A DNA stretch of 64,000 bases, from contig JAEQBH010000990.1 of assembly GCA_016808115.1 (NCBI GenBank), positions 1,240,001-1,304,000 of the forward strand, given 5' to 3'. Position numbers and translations under genes: made by a program. Shown here one piece after another: positions 36,395-48,800 of this stretch. The notes below the pieces were generated by a model. It had not been told where the DNA came from. It was given only the letters and a program-made list of their open reading frames with translations, and did no database searches. Position 1 is the stretch's first letter. Every line of letters starts with the position of its first letter. This DNA comes from Tetrastigma voinierianum (lineage: Eukaryota > Streptophyta > Magnoliopsida > Vitales > Vitaceae).

Positions 36395-38024
36395 TAAAGT
36401 ATGAAGAGATACTCGAGATTTAGGTGTGGTTGCAGGCTTTCCATCACTAATATTGCCTCCGCACTCTCTTGGGTAGTTTCATATTCCCGCCAACAAAACG
36501 TCGAGCCAAGGTAATGTTTACCTCCAAATCGCTTCCATGGCTTTCAAGATTCCTCACATTTTAAAGCCCTGCAATCGCCTAGTGTTCCTCTGAGATTATT
36601 AAGGAATTTTAGTTTACCCAACCTACCCATTCTCTTATGCCTACATTCCCCTCTATCATTCCCTATGCAGAATAACGTCAAGGGTTGAAGCTTAGTCAAT
36701 TCACCCAATCCATGTGGCATATAAGTTAATTCATTGTATCCATCAAACTCAAGATGCCTCAGGTTGATCAAATTTTGCATATTTCTCGGCAATTCTTTCA
36801 GCCAAAAGCAAAAGTTAAGCTTCAATGTCTGTAAATGGTTTAATCTTGTAACAACACTTGGGAGGTCTTCAAATGACCCATAAGAAAGATAAAGATATCT
36901 CAACTGGCTTAGTTTCCCAGTCTGAAGCTTATGTTGTCTAACCTCAATACTGCGGAACATTTTAAGCTTCTTGAGATAAATTCTGTTTGTAATATGACAA
37001 TCGTTAGAGAGAGACTCATAAAACGGTTCTAATGGGTTTGCCCATAGATCTTTAGGCACTTCATTGGTTGCTCCATATAATGACAAATGATGAACATTTT
37101 TTGGAATACTTCGTTCATCATCTTTTAAAATGATGATATCAGACTTTTCCATGGATTGGGCAAGATCATGAATTAAAACATGCATTCTATAATAATAACC
37201 TTGCTTGACATGCTTTTCTTCAACCTATTGAAACAATGACCTTGTCAATAAATACTCAAAATAGTGATCACCAACATTCTCTAAATACTCATTTTCATGC
37301 GAGGATTGAATGTAACCTTGTGCTATCCATAATTGCACTAACTCCCTTTTTTCTTTTATAAGGGATATTCAAAAAACAATGCAATACCAAACAAAACATT
37401 GTTTCAAATGGATGTGAGATTGTCATAATCCTCAATCTCACCTGAAAAATATCCTTTTCATCTCCAAGTAGCATAAGACTTCTATTATTTTTAATGTTCA
37501 ACCATTGACCTCGAGTCTTGAAGTATAATATTCTTCCAATATTCTCGACGACAAGAGGAACTCATTTCATATCTTTACAATTTCTTTTCCAATGACTGCA
37601 AGGTGTGGGTGCATTTGCCTTTCTACTTTTCTAAATGCAAGACTTTGAAACAACTCCTAAGACTCATCATCTTTAAGACCTTCCACAGTAAATGGGGAAT
37701 CAGTTCCCATGATTGATGCAACTCTAGTGCTCTAAGTGGTCACCAAGACTTTACTCCTATTTGCATCGACTGGCAACAAAGTTACAAATTGACCCCATTT
37801 CTTTGTGTCCTCGTTCCATACATCATCTAACACAAGCAAGTACCTCTTCATCTAACTTTTGCCAAAAGAGTTGATGTAACTGATCCAACTCCAAGTTCTC
37901 TACATCTCTATTAGTTGCAAACTTTGTAACACTCATAACCAATATCTTTACATCGAAATCATCCGATACACAGACCCACATTTTCATATCAAAATAGTTT
38001 GCCACTACCTCTTGATCGTTGTAT
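36395..38024 (-). pseudogene. CC-NBS-LRR (NLR) resistance-gene pseudogene, 5' part missing
   Basis: Reading 38,024 to 36,395 on the minus strand: QYNDQEVVANYFDMKMWVCV followed by SDDFDV (just after the P-loop, RNBS-A); LLVLDDVWNEDTKKWGQF (kinase-2); KVLVTT then a stop (RNBS-B); VPLVVENIG (GLPL box, other frame); MHVLIHDLAQS (MHD box with Val for Asp); then LRRs such as LRYLYLSYGSFEDLPSVV and LINLRHLEFDGYNELTYMP. It ends near 36,400 with ESAEAILVMESLQPHLNLEY in another frame. There are at least two stops and several frameshifts. Intact CNLs detect pathogen effectors in the cytoplasm. The CC domain and P-loop are lost at 38,024/38,025, where LTR retrotransposon X begins. MHD-to-V would matter only in an intact protein. 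Confidence 0.93.
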
Positions 38025-39422
38025 TGATGAGTATCTTAAATACTCATTTTATCCCTCCATTTTACTTAGATTTTTAGTATTTTTTATGTTAAATAAGTGT
38101 CCTAATGCTCTAAATGTTCATCTTTATGACTAGGTTTGGTGGAATTGTGCGAAGATGAATTAAAAAGGAAGAAAAATCATCATTTTCTCATACACCATAA
38201 GCAACTCCATTGGTTCGTCGCGACAAACACCACCCTCGTCGTGATGTAGGTGTTCGTCGCAACGAAGCTCCTTTCGTCGTGATGAGCCTGAACATTGAAT
38301 AGATGTTGGCTATAGGTTTGTCGCAACGAAGGTTGATGACCTAACAACAGAAATAACTTATTTTTTGACCTAATTTGCGAGGCTTATAAAAGGGGAGCAC
38401 AAAGGACGTAAAGTGGGGTTCAGTTCCGGTTTGACCAATTGGGTTCCAACGGTTTGCCAATTGGGAGGGAGAAAACCCTCTTAGGGTTTCTCCCTCTTGT
38501 TCTTTAACCATTCTCTAATGTCAGTACTTTGAGGAAGGAGGTGATGGAAGGGAGGCTTGGGTATCTACTAAGACTTGAGATTCGAAGAAGAAGACCTAGA
38601 ACTCATAAACCTCATCATTAGAGTTTCTTCATTTATTTTCATGTTTTATCCGCACTTTGGTGATGCACCAAAACTTTTATTATGTTCTAAATTCATAAAG
38701 CTGTAGGTTTTGGTTGTACTGACATGTAGTTTATATCTAATTGTTAGATTTTTTTCTTATTGTTTCTATGAATGCATCTCTATCGGGATTCATACTCGCT
38801 TGTTTACATGTTGATTTCTGATCAATCTCAATATGGTGAGTGGTTGTTTACGAGATATGAGAAGTGAGTAAGGAATTAGACAGAGATGAATCAACCTAAT
38901 TAGTAGGGTAATGTAGAAATTATCAGTAATTAGGAGGTATGTGAGGTTCTTGGGTCTTAAAGCATCTCTAGTGTTTGAGGTTGAGCTGAGAAGCAAGAAA
39001 CTTAGTATTAGTTGGTAGATTATTTGACTTCGAGAGAAGCTTCTAAATTAGGCAAGAATCGCTTTAGAGGACTTTCGCAAGGAACAATAGAGTGGAATTC
39101 TGGGTTAGATATAAGTGAATTGCCTAATTGCACCAAATACTATAGAATTTTATTATCTCTTGGAACCCCTTAATTTCACAGTTCAATTGCTAGATTGAAA
39201 TTCATTAGTTTAGTTTAAATACTATTTTGATATCATAATTAACCGTTTGGATATTACGGAAGTATTCTAATTTTGGTACTTAGCATCCCTAGTTTCCCTA
39301 TGGATCAATCTTTGTACGTTTTTTATACCATATTACTTGACAAGCGTATACCTGCGTGAATAGGCACCTTTTACACACTTTATCACACATTTTATATACA
39401 CATATCACGCTTACGCCTATCA
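38025..39422 (+). repeat. Element X 5' LTR (1.4 kb)
   Basis: Begins TGATGAGTATCTTAAATACT and ends ACGCCTATCA. Its first ~700 bp match 60,395-61,107 closely (for example AAATAAGTG.CCTAATGCTCT and ACCATTCTCTAA). A GTCG(C/T)(G/A)A(C/T) cluster lies at 38,210-38,340. The boundary with the NLR is sharp. Confidence 0.85.
38217..38340. repeat. GTCGYRAY repeat cluster in element X LTR
   Basis: GTCGCGAC (38,217), GTCGTGAT (38,238), GTCGCAAC (38,256), GTCGTGAT (38,276) and GTCGCAAC (~38,320). The first steps are 21, 18 and 20 bp. The 3' LTR copy keeps GTCGCGAC (60,594), GTCACGAC (60,615) and GTAGTGAC (60,635), with steps of 21 and 20 bp. Variants are mainly C/T and G/A changes at CpG. Confidence 0.75.
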
Positions 39423-39520
39423 AGTTTTTAGTGTTGTTGCCGAGGACTAACAAGTCTTTGGTGACGTTGATAGCGACTTGCAAAACGCCTATCAAGTTTT
39501 TTGCCACTACCGTGAAATTA
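39421..39520 (+). promoter_or_regulatory. Triplicated primer-binding-site-like sequence of element X
   Basis: CAAGTTTTTAGTGTTGTTGC (39,421), CAAGTCTTTGGTGACGTTGA (39,451) and CAAGTTTTTTGCCACTACC (39,493) are three degenerate versions of the TTTTTGGCGCCGTTGCCGGGG-type PBS region found in plant Athila/Tat elements. The third is again preceded by CGCCTATCA, the last bases of the LTR. Only one is needed for priming by a tRNA. Confidence 0.65.
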
Positions 39521-39681
39521 AGTGTGTTTATGCTAATAATATCAATACCTGGGCATTTCTTTGGTACTTCAAACATTTTTTTTTATCCAAACTTTTGTTT
39601 TTCTTGTTTCTTTTAGTTTGTTCTTTCTTGTCTTCTTTACTTTTCATTTTTGTGTTTTTTGTTTTGTAGGTTAAAATTACA

Positions 39682-39846
39682 ATGGATCCTTTCATTGAGT
39701 TAACAAATCAATTAGCTCTCCTTAATCAACAACTAAGAATGATGAAACTGGCCAATGAGCATCAAAGAATAGTGAAACTCATGAGGAGTCAAGGGCAAAC
39801 TATATGCATCACGAATTATGCTCAATATGAGGTACCCCATACTTGA
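39682..39846 (+). pseudogene. Element X gag-like N-terminal frame (short)
   Basis: 54-codon frame starting MDPFIELTNQLALLNQQLRM and ending in a stop after QYEVPHT. A Leu/Gln-rich helical start like this occurs at the beginning of some Tat/Athila-related gag proteins, but I cannot match it firmly. Downstream frames continue with stops. The Met lies 260 bp after the 5' LTR, a plausible leader length. Confidence 0.4.
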
Positions 39847-39950
39847 GCAATCATAATTTTGGAGGGAGCCATCACCCAAACACCTCATGAAATACAAGCT
39901 ATAACACTCTCCAATCTCCACTAGTCCAAAGATCAAGCCTAGAAGCAACT

Positions 39951-40496
39951 ATGATTGAATTTTCAAGATCAATGGCTAAAATTGAATACTCTCAAGTTGG
40001 GTTGCCTAGGTTTCTTGATCAAAATGAGAAAAGTCATATGAGCCTGGATTTTCAAATGGAGGATCCATTTGCACAAGTTCAACCACCCCAACTTCCACAA
40101 GAGAAGACACTAAGTATAGCAGAGTTAGCCAACACACACACCCTATATATGGCTAATGCTCATACTAAGTTCATGGATGAGAGAAGCCAAGCTTCACAAG
40201 GAGAAAATCTAAGTATGGCGGAGATGGCTAGTGCGTATACTTGATTCATGGATGATGCTAGGAAAAAGGCCAATAAGCTACTCTTACAAGAACAACAAGA
40301 AAATTTGCTTAGCACAATTGATGCGAATCCGGGAGGTGATGAGATGGAAAATCATGAGGATATCACCTTGTGTAGTGGAGGAGAAGTTGAAGAGTTAATT
40401 GAAGTAGAGAAGCTTCAAAGAGTGGAGAATGATGCACAAACTTTGAAAGACTTAGTTGAAAGGAGGAAGAAGAGTCAACTTCTTCTAATCACATGA
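39951..40496 (+). pseudogene. Element X frame with internal peptide repeat, one in-frame stop
   Basis: 182 codons in a single frame, interrupted once by TGA at 40,242-40,244. Both sides are acidic and helical. The peptide block around SIAELANTHTLYMANAHTKF, then MDERSQ, is repeated imperfectly as SMAEMASAYT, stop, FMDDARKK. The later part (VEELIEVEKLQRVENDAQTL) looks like a coiled coil. It lies where gag should be, but no capsid domain or CCHC knuckle is seen. I do not recognise its function. The opal codon may be a decayed CGA. Confidence 0.45.
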
Positions 40497-40789
40497 AAAG
40501 ATAAAAGATGAAGTTGTAAAGACCATTCTAGAGATGACTCTATGGGGAGAGATGCATGAAGCGTTGAAAAATGAGAAGATGACTCCAATATCTGAAGTGG
40601 ATGAGTACATCATTTAGTTGAACACGAATTGAAAGGAAACATTGTAAAGAAAAAAATCATAAAAATGCTCTTCAATGACTCATGCGCTCCCAGATGCTAC
40701 TGATACAACCACCATTCTTAGAACAGATGGAGAAGGGCATCATCATTTTTGCCATAGTTCTATGAGTCAAGCTAGACTCTAGAAAAATG

Positions 40790-42390
40790 GAGCAGCTTCT
40801 TGGGAGGCAACCTAAGCCATTTTCAATTTTTCTTTCCTTATTTCAGTTTTAGTTACTTTTGTTAGTACTTGTTTTATGCTTTTAGAAATTTAGGTTTTTC
40901 TTGAAGTTTTAGATTGGAATTTAATCTTGTGCGATTGTTGTTTGTGTTTTCAGGTTCTGAGGTTGATGCGACGAGGAAGAATAAAGGGCTTATCAAGCCA
41001 TGCATGTGGAGAGAAATGAAGAAAGAGGAGAAATAGAGCAGTCCTCTACCCAACCTCCACCAACCGCATCCCATGATTGAGGATCAACTCCATGACCTCA
41101 CTACGAGATTTGATTCATTTTAAGCTCAAGAATAAGTCTCCGTGAACCAATAGATGGATGAGCTCAAGAGCAAAGTGAGCACAATTCTAAGCAATCAAGA
41201 GATCATCAAGCAACAACTTGCTCAACTCCTCTCCTATCACACCCCACCACCACTCACCACAAAGATCATTCCGCATCACTAGGAGTTTTCATCTCTTCTT
41301 TTTTTTGGCCGACATTGAGGACAATGTCCATCTTTAATCGAGGGGTGAGGGTGATTGGTTTGGTATTACTTGTTATTGGCTCTTGATTGCTCATTTATTG
41401 CTCTTTGGGTCATTTTCATTTTTTTTACTCACTTGTGCTTACCATGATTACACATGCTTGTTTGGGTCTATATGAAAATGACTTTGAACTAATTGGGGTG
41501 GTTTTGTGCTTAAAGTTGCTTATTTGGCCTATTCTAGTCTTGCTTGTTAGTATAATTCTAATCTAGTTTTAGTTTTTTCGCTGTTTACGTTTCTTGCATG
41601 CTCAGGTGTTTAGAGTGCCTTGAGTGAGTTTGATGCCTTGTTTTCTAGTAGAAGGACATTTTGAACACAAACAATTGAAAAAGTGCAAATGTAAAGTGGA
41701 TTGGACCTTTTGGTTTTTGAGTGATCTGGAATTGTGTGCTTGCTTGGCATGGGTAATCTTTAAGAATACCCCAGCTTCAAGAAGCTATTTCAAGGAATCT
41801 ATTACACACACTTGATCCCTCGTATACCTTGGCCTGACCCTTCTTCCTGAATTCAACTAATCTTAGGGATTTAACCACCCAAGTGATGGGACACCTAATC
41901 AAAAGAGGATTGAAGGCCGAGCCTCATCCAAAAAGAGAAAAATACAAAAACAATAGAAAAAGTGAAAAAGAAAGATAAAAGGAAAAAGAGAAGAAAAATA
42001 TATAAAAAAAAGGGTTTGTGAATAAGAATAAGTGGGATCATCCAATCGGAATCCTGGGCACAGTCTGAGGGGCCTTTTAAAGCATAATGCCTTGAGCCAA
42101 TTGGCCGAGAGTCATTGACTTCACTGCCCACTACATGGAACAGAAGATGGATCCTTCCCATAACCTAGGGCCTTTGAGTTTGGTTGAGTGTTCGGGGTGA
42201 AGTTTAAAGGGAATTCAATTTCTGGTGCCCTTAACCAACTTGTGGGGAGTCGCCAATGGATCCTCTCTACAAGGACACTCATCTAAAACTTCTTGGCATT
42301 GGTTTTCTTTCATTTTTAAGTATTTTGTTATGAATAAAAAGGGTGCGTTCTTATCCTTTCTTAGTTAGCTTCTTCCAAATAGGTGAGTTG
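40790..42390 (+). other. Element X post-pol and 3' untranslated region, left part
   Basis: Starts at CTTGGGAGGCAACCTAAG, a phrase that follows pol in many plant Athila/Tat elements (as I recall it). It then has a short helical frame (MDELKSKVSTILSNQEIIKQ, about 41,155-41,230) and GACATTGAGGACAATG (41,310-41,325), a phrase also frequent upstream of the 3' LTR in such elements. The rest, to 42,390, is non-coding. It is interrupted at 42,391 by solo LTR Y and continues at 60,060. Confidence 0.55.
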
Positions 42391-42823
42391 TGTAACACCC
42401 TAAATTATACCCTTGTAGTTTTATTACATGTTTAGGATATAATAAAAGTCAAATTTAAATTTTCGGAATTTAATGCTAAAGAGTGAATGGTCAATTGGTA
42501 AAATGTCACATTAAGGACTTAAAGGTCATTATGTAAGAAGAGTACATGTTAAAGTAGGCTTGCATAAGAATTGTAAATAAAATGAAGAAGGACCTAAATG
42601 TAAGGGGTGAAATTTAATTTCAAGTCGGATAAGACCAAAATTGTCATGGATTGGAGGGGAAGATATTTTCTCATTGGGAGAAAAGGGCTGGGGTTACTGG
42701 TGGAGGAGAAGAGCTAACTTTGGGCTTCGCTGTTTCTCCATTTATTCAAGTTTCTTTTTGGTTCAAGCAAAGAGAAAGAAGGGAAAAGAAGAAGAAAAAG
42801 AGAAGAAATCAAGGTATGGAAAC

Positions 42824-43169
42824 TGTTAATAGACCAAAGAACATATACAAATTTATGACGTTATTACCAAGGACTATTGTCTAATCTTGAATCACTACCA
42901 TAAAACTTGTTAATGTAATTAAAGAACATATACAAATTTATGACGTTATTACCAAGGACTATTGTCTAATCCCCGGCAACGGCGCCATAAAACTTGTTAA
43001 TAGACCAAAGAACATATACAAATTTATGACGTTATTACCAAGGACTATTGTCTAATCCCCGGCAACGGCGCCAAAAAACTTGTTAAGAGACCAAAAGACA
43101 TATACACAAGTTTGTAACAAAATTACCAAAGGACTATTATCTAATCCCAGGTAAAGGTGCCATAAAACT
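42824..43169 (-). repeat. Four ~86-bp tandem units containing PBS-type sequence
   Basis: Units start at 42,824, 42,908, 42,995 and 43,081 (84, 87, 86 and 89 bp), each opening with TGTTAA (42,824, 42,908, 42,995, 43,081). Units 2 and 3 contain CCCCGGCAACGGCGCCA, the complement of the TGGCGCCGTTGCCGGGG primer site; units 1 and 4 have decayed forms. In the element's sense each unit is therefore PBS plus leader plus an LTR-like end (TTAACA). The 5' LTR has three such units. Confidence 0.9.
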
Positions 43170-44466
43170 TGTTGACATTATAATATATAAACCAAAAATC
43201 TCCTAGAGTAAATCATTTTCAAATTTTGGTTTTGGTCTGATATTCTGCAAGTGCACAGGTCGACAAGTAATAAACGATTTAGTCCGTATATCGATCCCAC
43301 AGAGATCTCAAGAATTTTAAATCAACTACCCCGACTACCACTTCCATACTATTTCGTAATCATAAATGATAGTGGGATCCAGCTTAAGGAGCTGGAAAAT
43401 TAAACTAATACATAGAAAAATGAATGAACAATCAAATAATCTGGAATATAATAAAGAATAATGAATATTTAAGAAAATAAATGTCACTGAGTAGTTATCT
43501 TCCTGAGTACCCATCAAGAACACTGCCATAGTGAAATATCAATTCCTGTAGTTAACATTGATAAAATTTTCTTGATCATTTCAGGTTTTAGAATCTGTCC
43601 AAGGCGATTAATAGTATAGCTGGATCTCTCCACACTCCACATTTCATTATCTAATTTTTCCTAATTCTTTCGAAGACAGGGAATGAGATAACTACTTTTA
43701 AAAGGGTTTTCCTTAATCTCGGGTATTTTCTTTTCAATACTTCATACCCATTTTAATGGATCAGAAACCTTTGCTCCCAAGTTATCGGTCACAAGGATAT
43801 ACAACTGTGTTTCTTCTTTCCTAAATTAGAATAGATCGTCTCCTTGATTAGATCTCAATAACACCTGATCGGCCCACTATCCGACCATGTGAATTTTCCT
43901 CGTTACAAATTGATAACTCATTCAACTCATTCTTGATTTCAAGTGAGAAGAAGATTTATCCAAGTAAACCTGCAGAGCTCATTAGATCTATAATAGCAGG
44001 TTAATATACCCTTAAGAAAATGTTCAAACTTCTAGAATGCCTTCTCGCAGGTCACCGAGGGCCTCTCGAAATCGTGAGAAAGAAGGAGACAAGTCTTAAA
44101 CCGGTATAAGACACCGTGTATTCTATCAAAACATCAAACCTAAAACCGTAAGTAAATTCAGAACTGAAATTCACAAGTCGTTGGGAACAACTACAGAAAG
44201 ATAAATTTCGACCATAACATTTTACTCAATGGAAGCCGGTTCTCAATTACTGAATTACACAATACAAGATTCTCCGATCATAAGAATAATCATGGCGAAA
44301 CCGGTTATCCAATTCCGCAAATTTGTCTCGAACTTCAAACATCTGTAGTAATTTGAAAAGAATTGAATTCTCGTGATTCAGCTTCGTCAAAAGATAAATA
44401 TCCACCTTAAAATAAAACGAAAACTAGAACGATAAATCTAATCTAATCTCTAACTATCAACATTGA

Positions 44467-44503
44467 AGAAAAGAAAAGAAAAGAAAAGAAAAGAAAAGAA
44501 AAA
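44467..44503. repeat. (AAAAG)n microsatellite
   Basis: About seven AAAAG repeats in the Z 3' LTR. The matching place in the 5' LTR (about 57,255-57,290) has a shorter, interrupted run. Confidence 0.9.
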
Positions 44504-44639
44504 CTAAAAGAAAAATAAAGAAAATGAGCCTTCAGCTATCCAGACCTCTCGTCTGTGTCACCGCCAAGCTGCGTTCCTCCTCGGGGTAGTCGCAGATTTA
44601 TAGGTTTCTCAATCAAACCCTAATTCCAACGCAGCTTCT

Positions 44640-45650
44640 CGATTCCAAAGTTAGTTGGCCCATGTTATCGCTCGTCGCTGACTTCAAATCCTTTGTCGCG
44701 ACATCATCCATGTCGCGACATCGACCACGCCGCGCGACATCAACTTACGCCTATAAAATTAACTAGTCATTCCATGGCGTCGCGACATCAATTCCCTTGT
44801 CGTGGTCAGCAGCTTCATTTCTTGCCAGCTTTTCATCCGATGGTTCTGATGTCGCCACATCGATCTCTTGTCGCCACATCGAATTTAGTTCCCCTCGAGG
44901 CTTCAACCGGTTGCCTGAACGTCGCTGACGCCATTCCTTTGTCGCGGACACGCCTTAAGGGAACCATAAACTTCTACCGACGCTTCGGGTGTCGCGACGT
45001 CAATCTCTGGTCGCGACATCGACTTACGTTTATGCAGCCTTGGTCTAGTCATTCATGCTGTCGCGACATCAACTTTAGACTCTGGAGGGTTCAACAGGTG
45101 TTCTTGATGTCGCGACATCAATCTCTTGTCGCGACATCGCTTTTGCTGAGCTTCAACTCAATCTGAGTGCGGTCATGTCGCTTAATTTCGATCTCTTGTC
45201 GCGACATCGGTTTCTATGTCTGCAAAGCTAACTGTTGCCTTTAGTGTCACGATCACTCTTGTCGCGATAAACAACTCTGTTACATCGCCTTCCTCTCACC
45301 GCTTCCGGTCATAGCTTCAAGGCTATTCTCCGCCGCGACCATCAAATTTCTCTTCCACGCTTCCCCGATGTAAATGTAATGCTTGATCATTCAAAGGGAT
45401 GCCTTAATTCTTCTTCACTACTATTGTCGGCTGTACCATCGCTTATGACCGCTCGTATCATTGTCGATGTCACGACGCATCCCAGATGTCGCGACATGAA
45501 GTCTTCTTCTTTCATCTCCTGTCGCTTTCAATTGAGTTTCTTTAACTCTCACTCTGCCTCGTTTCGTAATCTCAAGCCTAATCGGAGTTTTATCAGCGCA
45601 ACCTGGATATGCATTTTGATTGTCGCTAAAGCTTCACGACATCGCCCTTC
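44640..45650. repeat. GTCGCGAC repeat region in Z 3' LTR
   Basis: Many copies of GTCGCGACATC and variants. Closely spaced pairs start 19 bp apart: 44,991/45,010 and 45,109/45,128. The usual linker is ATCAATCTCTT. GTCGCCAC, GTCACGAC and GTCGTGAC variants fill the gaps. Because GTCGCGAC is its own reverse complement, the array is strand-symmetric at each site. Open frames here are by-products. Confidence 0.85.
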
Positions 45651-45860
45651 ATCTGTGCTACTCTTCAGCCGCAACTTGTTTCAGCCAATTATCTAATTAA
45701 CGCCTCATCCACCTCTCGCTCTTTTCCGCAACACTTCTTCTTTCTCGGTTCCCTGCCATTTAACGCCATAGTTATCCATACTCCCGCATTACAACCGCCT
45801 TGTTTCTAGATAAAAATAGATCGAAAAATGGACTAAAGCTGATGACTTTCAAGCTCATCA

Positions 45861-45880
45861 AACTCCCCTAAACTTAAAAT
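45861..45880 (-). promoter_or_regulatory. Element Z polypurine tract
   Basis: In the element's sense TTTTAAGTTTAGGGGAGTT directly precedes the LTR start TGATGAGC, with TTGAGGACAAGCAAAA just upstream. This arrangement is characteristic of plant Athila/Tat-type elements and sets the inner edge of the 3' LTR at 45,860. Confidence 0.85.
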
Positions 45881-48800
45881 TTTGCTTGTCCTCAAGCAAA
45901 GAAAGAAAAGAATTGTTTCATTCTCAAACAAAATAAAAGAAAATTTTAAGGACATTCTTTTCGATTTGTTCTCGTAGTGATATTCTAGCTCTAATTGAAA
46001 TACAAGGTATGCATTATTTTCTATACATCTAGCTTCAAGTCCGCTCAAGGTCAGGTTTCTACTCTTTATAGTATACAAAACTAAATCATGAAATTGTTTT
46101 ACAAACAACATACTATTGCATCCTCATGAAAAAAAAATAAATTGTTTTCCTTTCTCATCTTCATAATTATTCACTTAACTCCAGTCCTACGCTTTTACTG
46201 CTTATCGTCTTCCAAATTCCATAAGCTTGTTGTTCATATTGATCTCCACTAATGTAGTGATTTGCACTTTCAAGATCAATCACAAAGTCTTTCACATTGC
46301 TAGCTTGGGTTATGGGTAGGATGGGGAGGAATTTTAGGTTAGCATTACCCCGCACCTTTCTCCTCTTCTCGCCCTTTCTTTCTTGTAGTTTCTCTAATAA
46401 ACTCCCTAAACTTCATGTTTGGGACATCTCTTGATTTCTTCAATCTTAACTGTACGCCCCGCTATTTCTCACTTGTAATTCTACTCAGGAAATTCCTTGT
46501 TTGTAACTATTCTGATAGCAATGTTTTAACTTTTAGGCTTCTAACACTCTTAGCGAACTGGGTTAGTAGCTCCCATACCGTGATGGCATTAGGTACTAGT
46601 AAGAAACAATCTCTAAGAACTTAATTGTTCAAGAGAGTTAGGCCACAAGATAAAACTTATCCTATTCTGTTTTTTACCCTTTTTCTTTCATTCCCTTTTT
46701 TCTGTCTTTTCTCCTTGAGTTCTTCAAAAACAACCTCCCCCAAACTTGATTTCCTTCTTCCTCCTTCGCCTGGGTAATCACGGTGCTCCATCGGAAGATT
46801 GATTCTTTTGGAAGGTTTGGTGTTTAATTTGGCTGATTTAGAAATAAGGCTCGATTGGCTCCACTGAACTAAGGTATATGTTTTAGCATATGATAGGATG
46901 GCTTGAATGGCTCAAACTGTCCAAGAATGGCCTGCATCATTTCTTGTCACCAGACATCGTGATTTGCCTCAATCAATACCCAATGTTCTAGAACTGGGTT
47001 AGCTACCTATTGACCATTAGGAGTTCTGATTAATTTTGTTGATGAGAAGTTAAACTCTTTTGTATCCAACAGTTCCGACTCATTGTTCTACCACAATTCA
47101 AAATATGTTTTGTTTCTTCAATTTACATTACTTCCCCTCTATTCCCCTGACTCAATGCTAGACTTAAGTCACTTACACTTTGTGTTTCATCAACTGTATC
47201 TATTTGGCCCTTATTCTACATTTCAAGTATTCCTAATCTAACTGCTTACCCAATCTGTGTGTGTGGGTGTGTAAATTATGACATCTCAGCGCTTTATTCG
47301 AACTACTTCCTACTTTTATTTTCCCAACTATGCAACACAAAGTAACACAACATTGCACAAACAGATTCAAAATAGTACACAACAATTCAATTCAAATTTC
47401 ACATTTTATTTCTGATTCAATTGCAACAGTTGGATACACAGTATGGGATAAGGATGGTAATGAAAGTTAGGCAGGAGAAGGTTCATTTTTCTTTCAAAAT
47501 AGCCGACAAGATGTTGGGGGATCTAAGTCTAAATTAAATGAGCCGGGAATTCAGGAATTTTAATTTCTTCTTCCTTTCTCTTCGGGTTTCCTTCTCCATT
47601 TGTTCTTCAATGAAAATCTCATTAGAGAGATCAACCTTTTTGTTCAACTCATCCTCGCCTTCCCCAAGCCATTCATTGTATTCTCCATTTCGGTCATGAC
47701 CTCTAGGAATTTGGAAAGATTGTCAAGCACCTTATCTAAGTTTTCTAGCCATTCGCTCTATAGGATTCTCAAGATCTTTTTGCTTTCCCCATCATCCAAT
47801 TTCTTCTCAAAATCCTTCCGCAGACTCCTCAGATAAAAACTTGAATCCTTTGATTTGCTCCCAAATTTGGCTTCTTGCTCACATTCTTTCTTTATCAATG
47901 TGAGGAGTCGAGAATCACGCCAAACTGACACAGAAAAGTTTTATGACTTGGGCTTGAGTTTCGTAATGACAGGATCTCTTCCTTCATTTCTTTCTTAAAC
48001 TCTTCCCTGCTTCAAAATTTTTCTCTCATCCTGCTCTCTCTTCGTTCAGCCTCTTCTCCCCACCGCCCTTTGTAGCTCCATCTCATGCTCCTTTTCCTTT
48101 CCTGCTCACTCTTCCTCCCACCGGGCCGGGGTCTCTCTTTCACCTTTTCATAAATGCCTTCGAATTCCGCCAGATTCCACTCTTCGTTTTTTCATCCATT
48201 CTCTTTGCATGGCATCAGAGCTTCCAAGATCGAATCGTTTCTCTGCCCCTTGAGCCTTCTCCATGTTGGAAATTTCAAGCCGCACAGGAGGAGAACTCAA
48301 GCAAGGGAATGGAGAAGTCTACTGTCGCTTCATCCCGCCTTCACACAAGAAATGAAATTGTTGTCGGGTGAGTTTTCCGGGTGCTCGCTTCCTTGATCAA
48401 GAATCCTCCGAAACTTCCTTTCCGCTCTTTCAGCTGTGGGCTTTATCTCTTTCTACCAAGACTCTTCTTCTGGTTCCAACCTGGTTAAACTCCCCGTCGT
48501 ATGAGCAGAAGCTCTCGGTACTTTCTCTTATTCTCATACTCCTTTCACCCCAAATTCTCTTCAAAACATAGAACAAAGGATTGTTGCCGGGTGAGGAATA
48601 AACTCTTTAGTCCTTCATGATACTCTAAGTGATAGAATTTTTCTAATGACACCCTACATCGACTACAGACTTTTAGTATGGCATACAAGAACACAGCCTT
48701 TCTGTTTCCTCATCAGGCAATACGTGTTTTGTAGAACCAAACAGAAGCTAGGAAATAAACCATACCTGCCAAGAAGGCTTCCCCGTCGAATGTTCTGCAT

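Larger units (their letters stand above)
42824..45860 (-). repeat. Element Z 3' LTR (3.0 kb)
   Basis: From TGTTAATAGACC to CTTTCAAGCTCATCA in plus coordinates, colinear with 55,763-58,646. It begins (plus left end) with four ~86-bp tandem units, then carries GATCCCACAGAGATCTCAAG, an (AAAAG)n run and a GTCGCGACATC repeat region. No coding content. Confidence 0.88.

Noticed and set aside
42830..43170. Regularly spaced ~86-bp repeats as a CRISPR-like or minisatellite array
   Set aside because: The units are contiguous without unique spacers, the genome is a plant, and each unit contains a retrotransposon primer-binding sequence at an LTR end. They are LTR/PBS junction duplications.
44693..45166. 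157-codon plus frame starting MSRHHPCRDIDH
   Set aside because: Its repeated SRH/CRD peptides are a direct reading of the GTCGCGACATC repeats. The matching region of the other LTR (57,435-58,230) encodes a different broken series.
47262..47276. GTGTGTGTGGGTGTGT run as a microsatellite
   Set aside because: Too short (about 15 bases) and interrupted to be worth calling.
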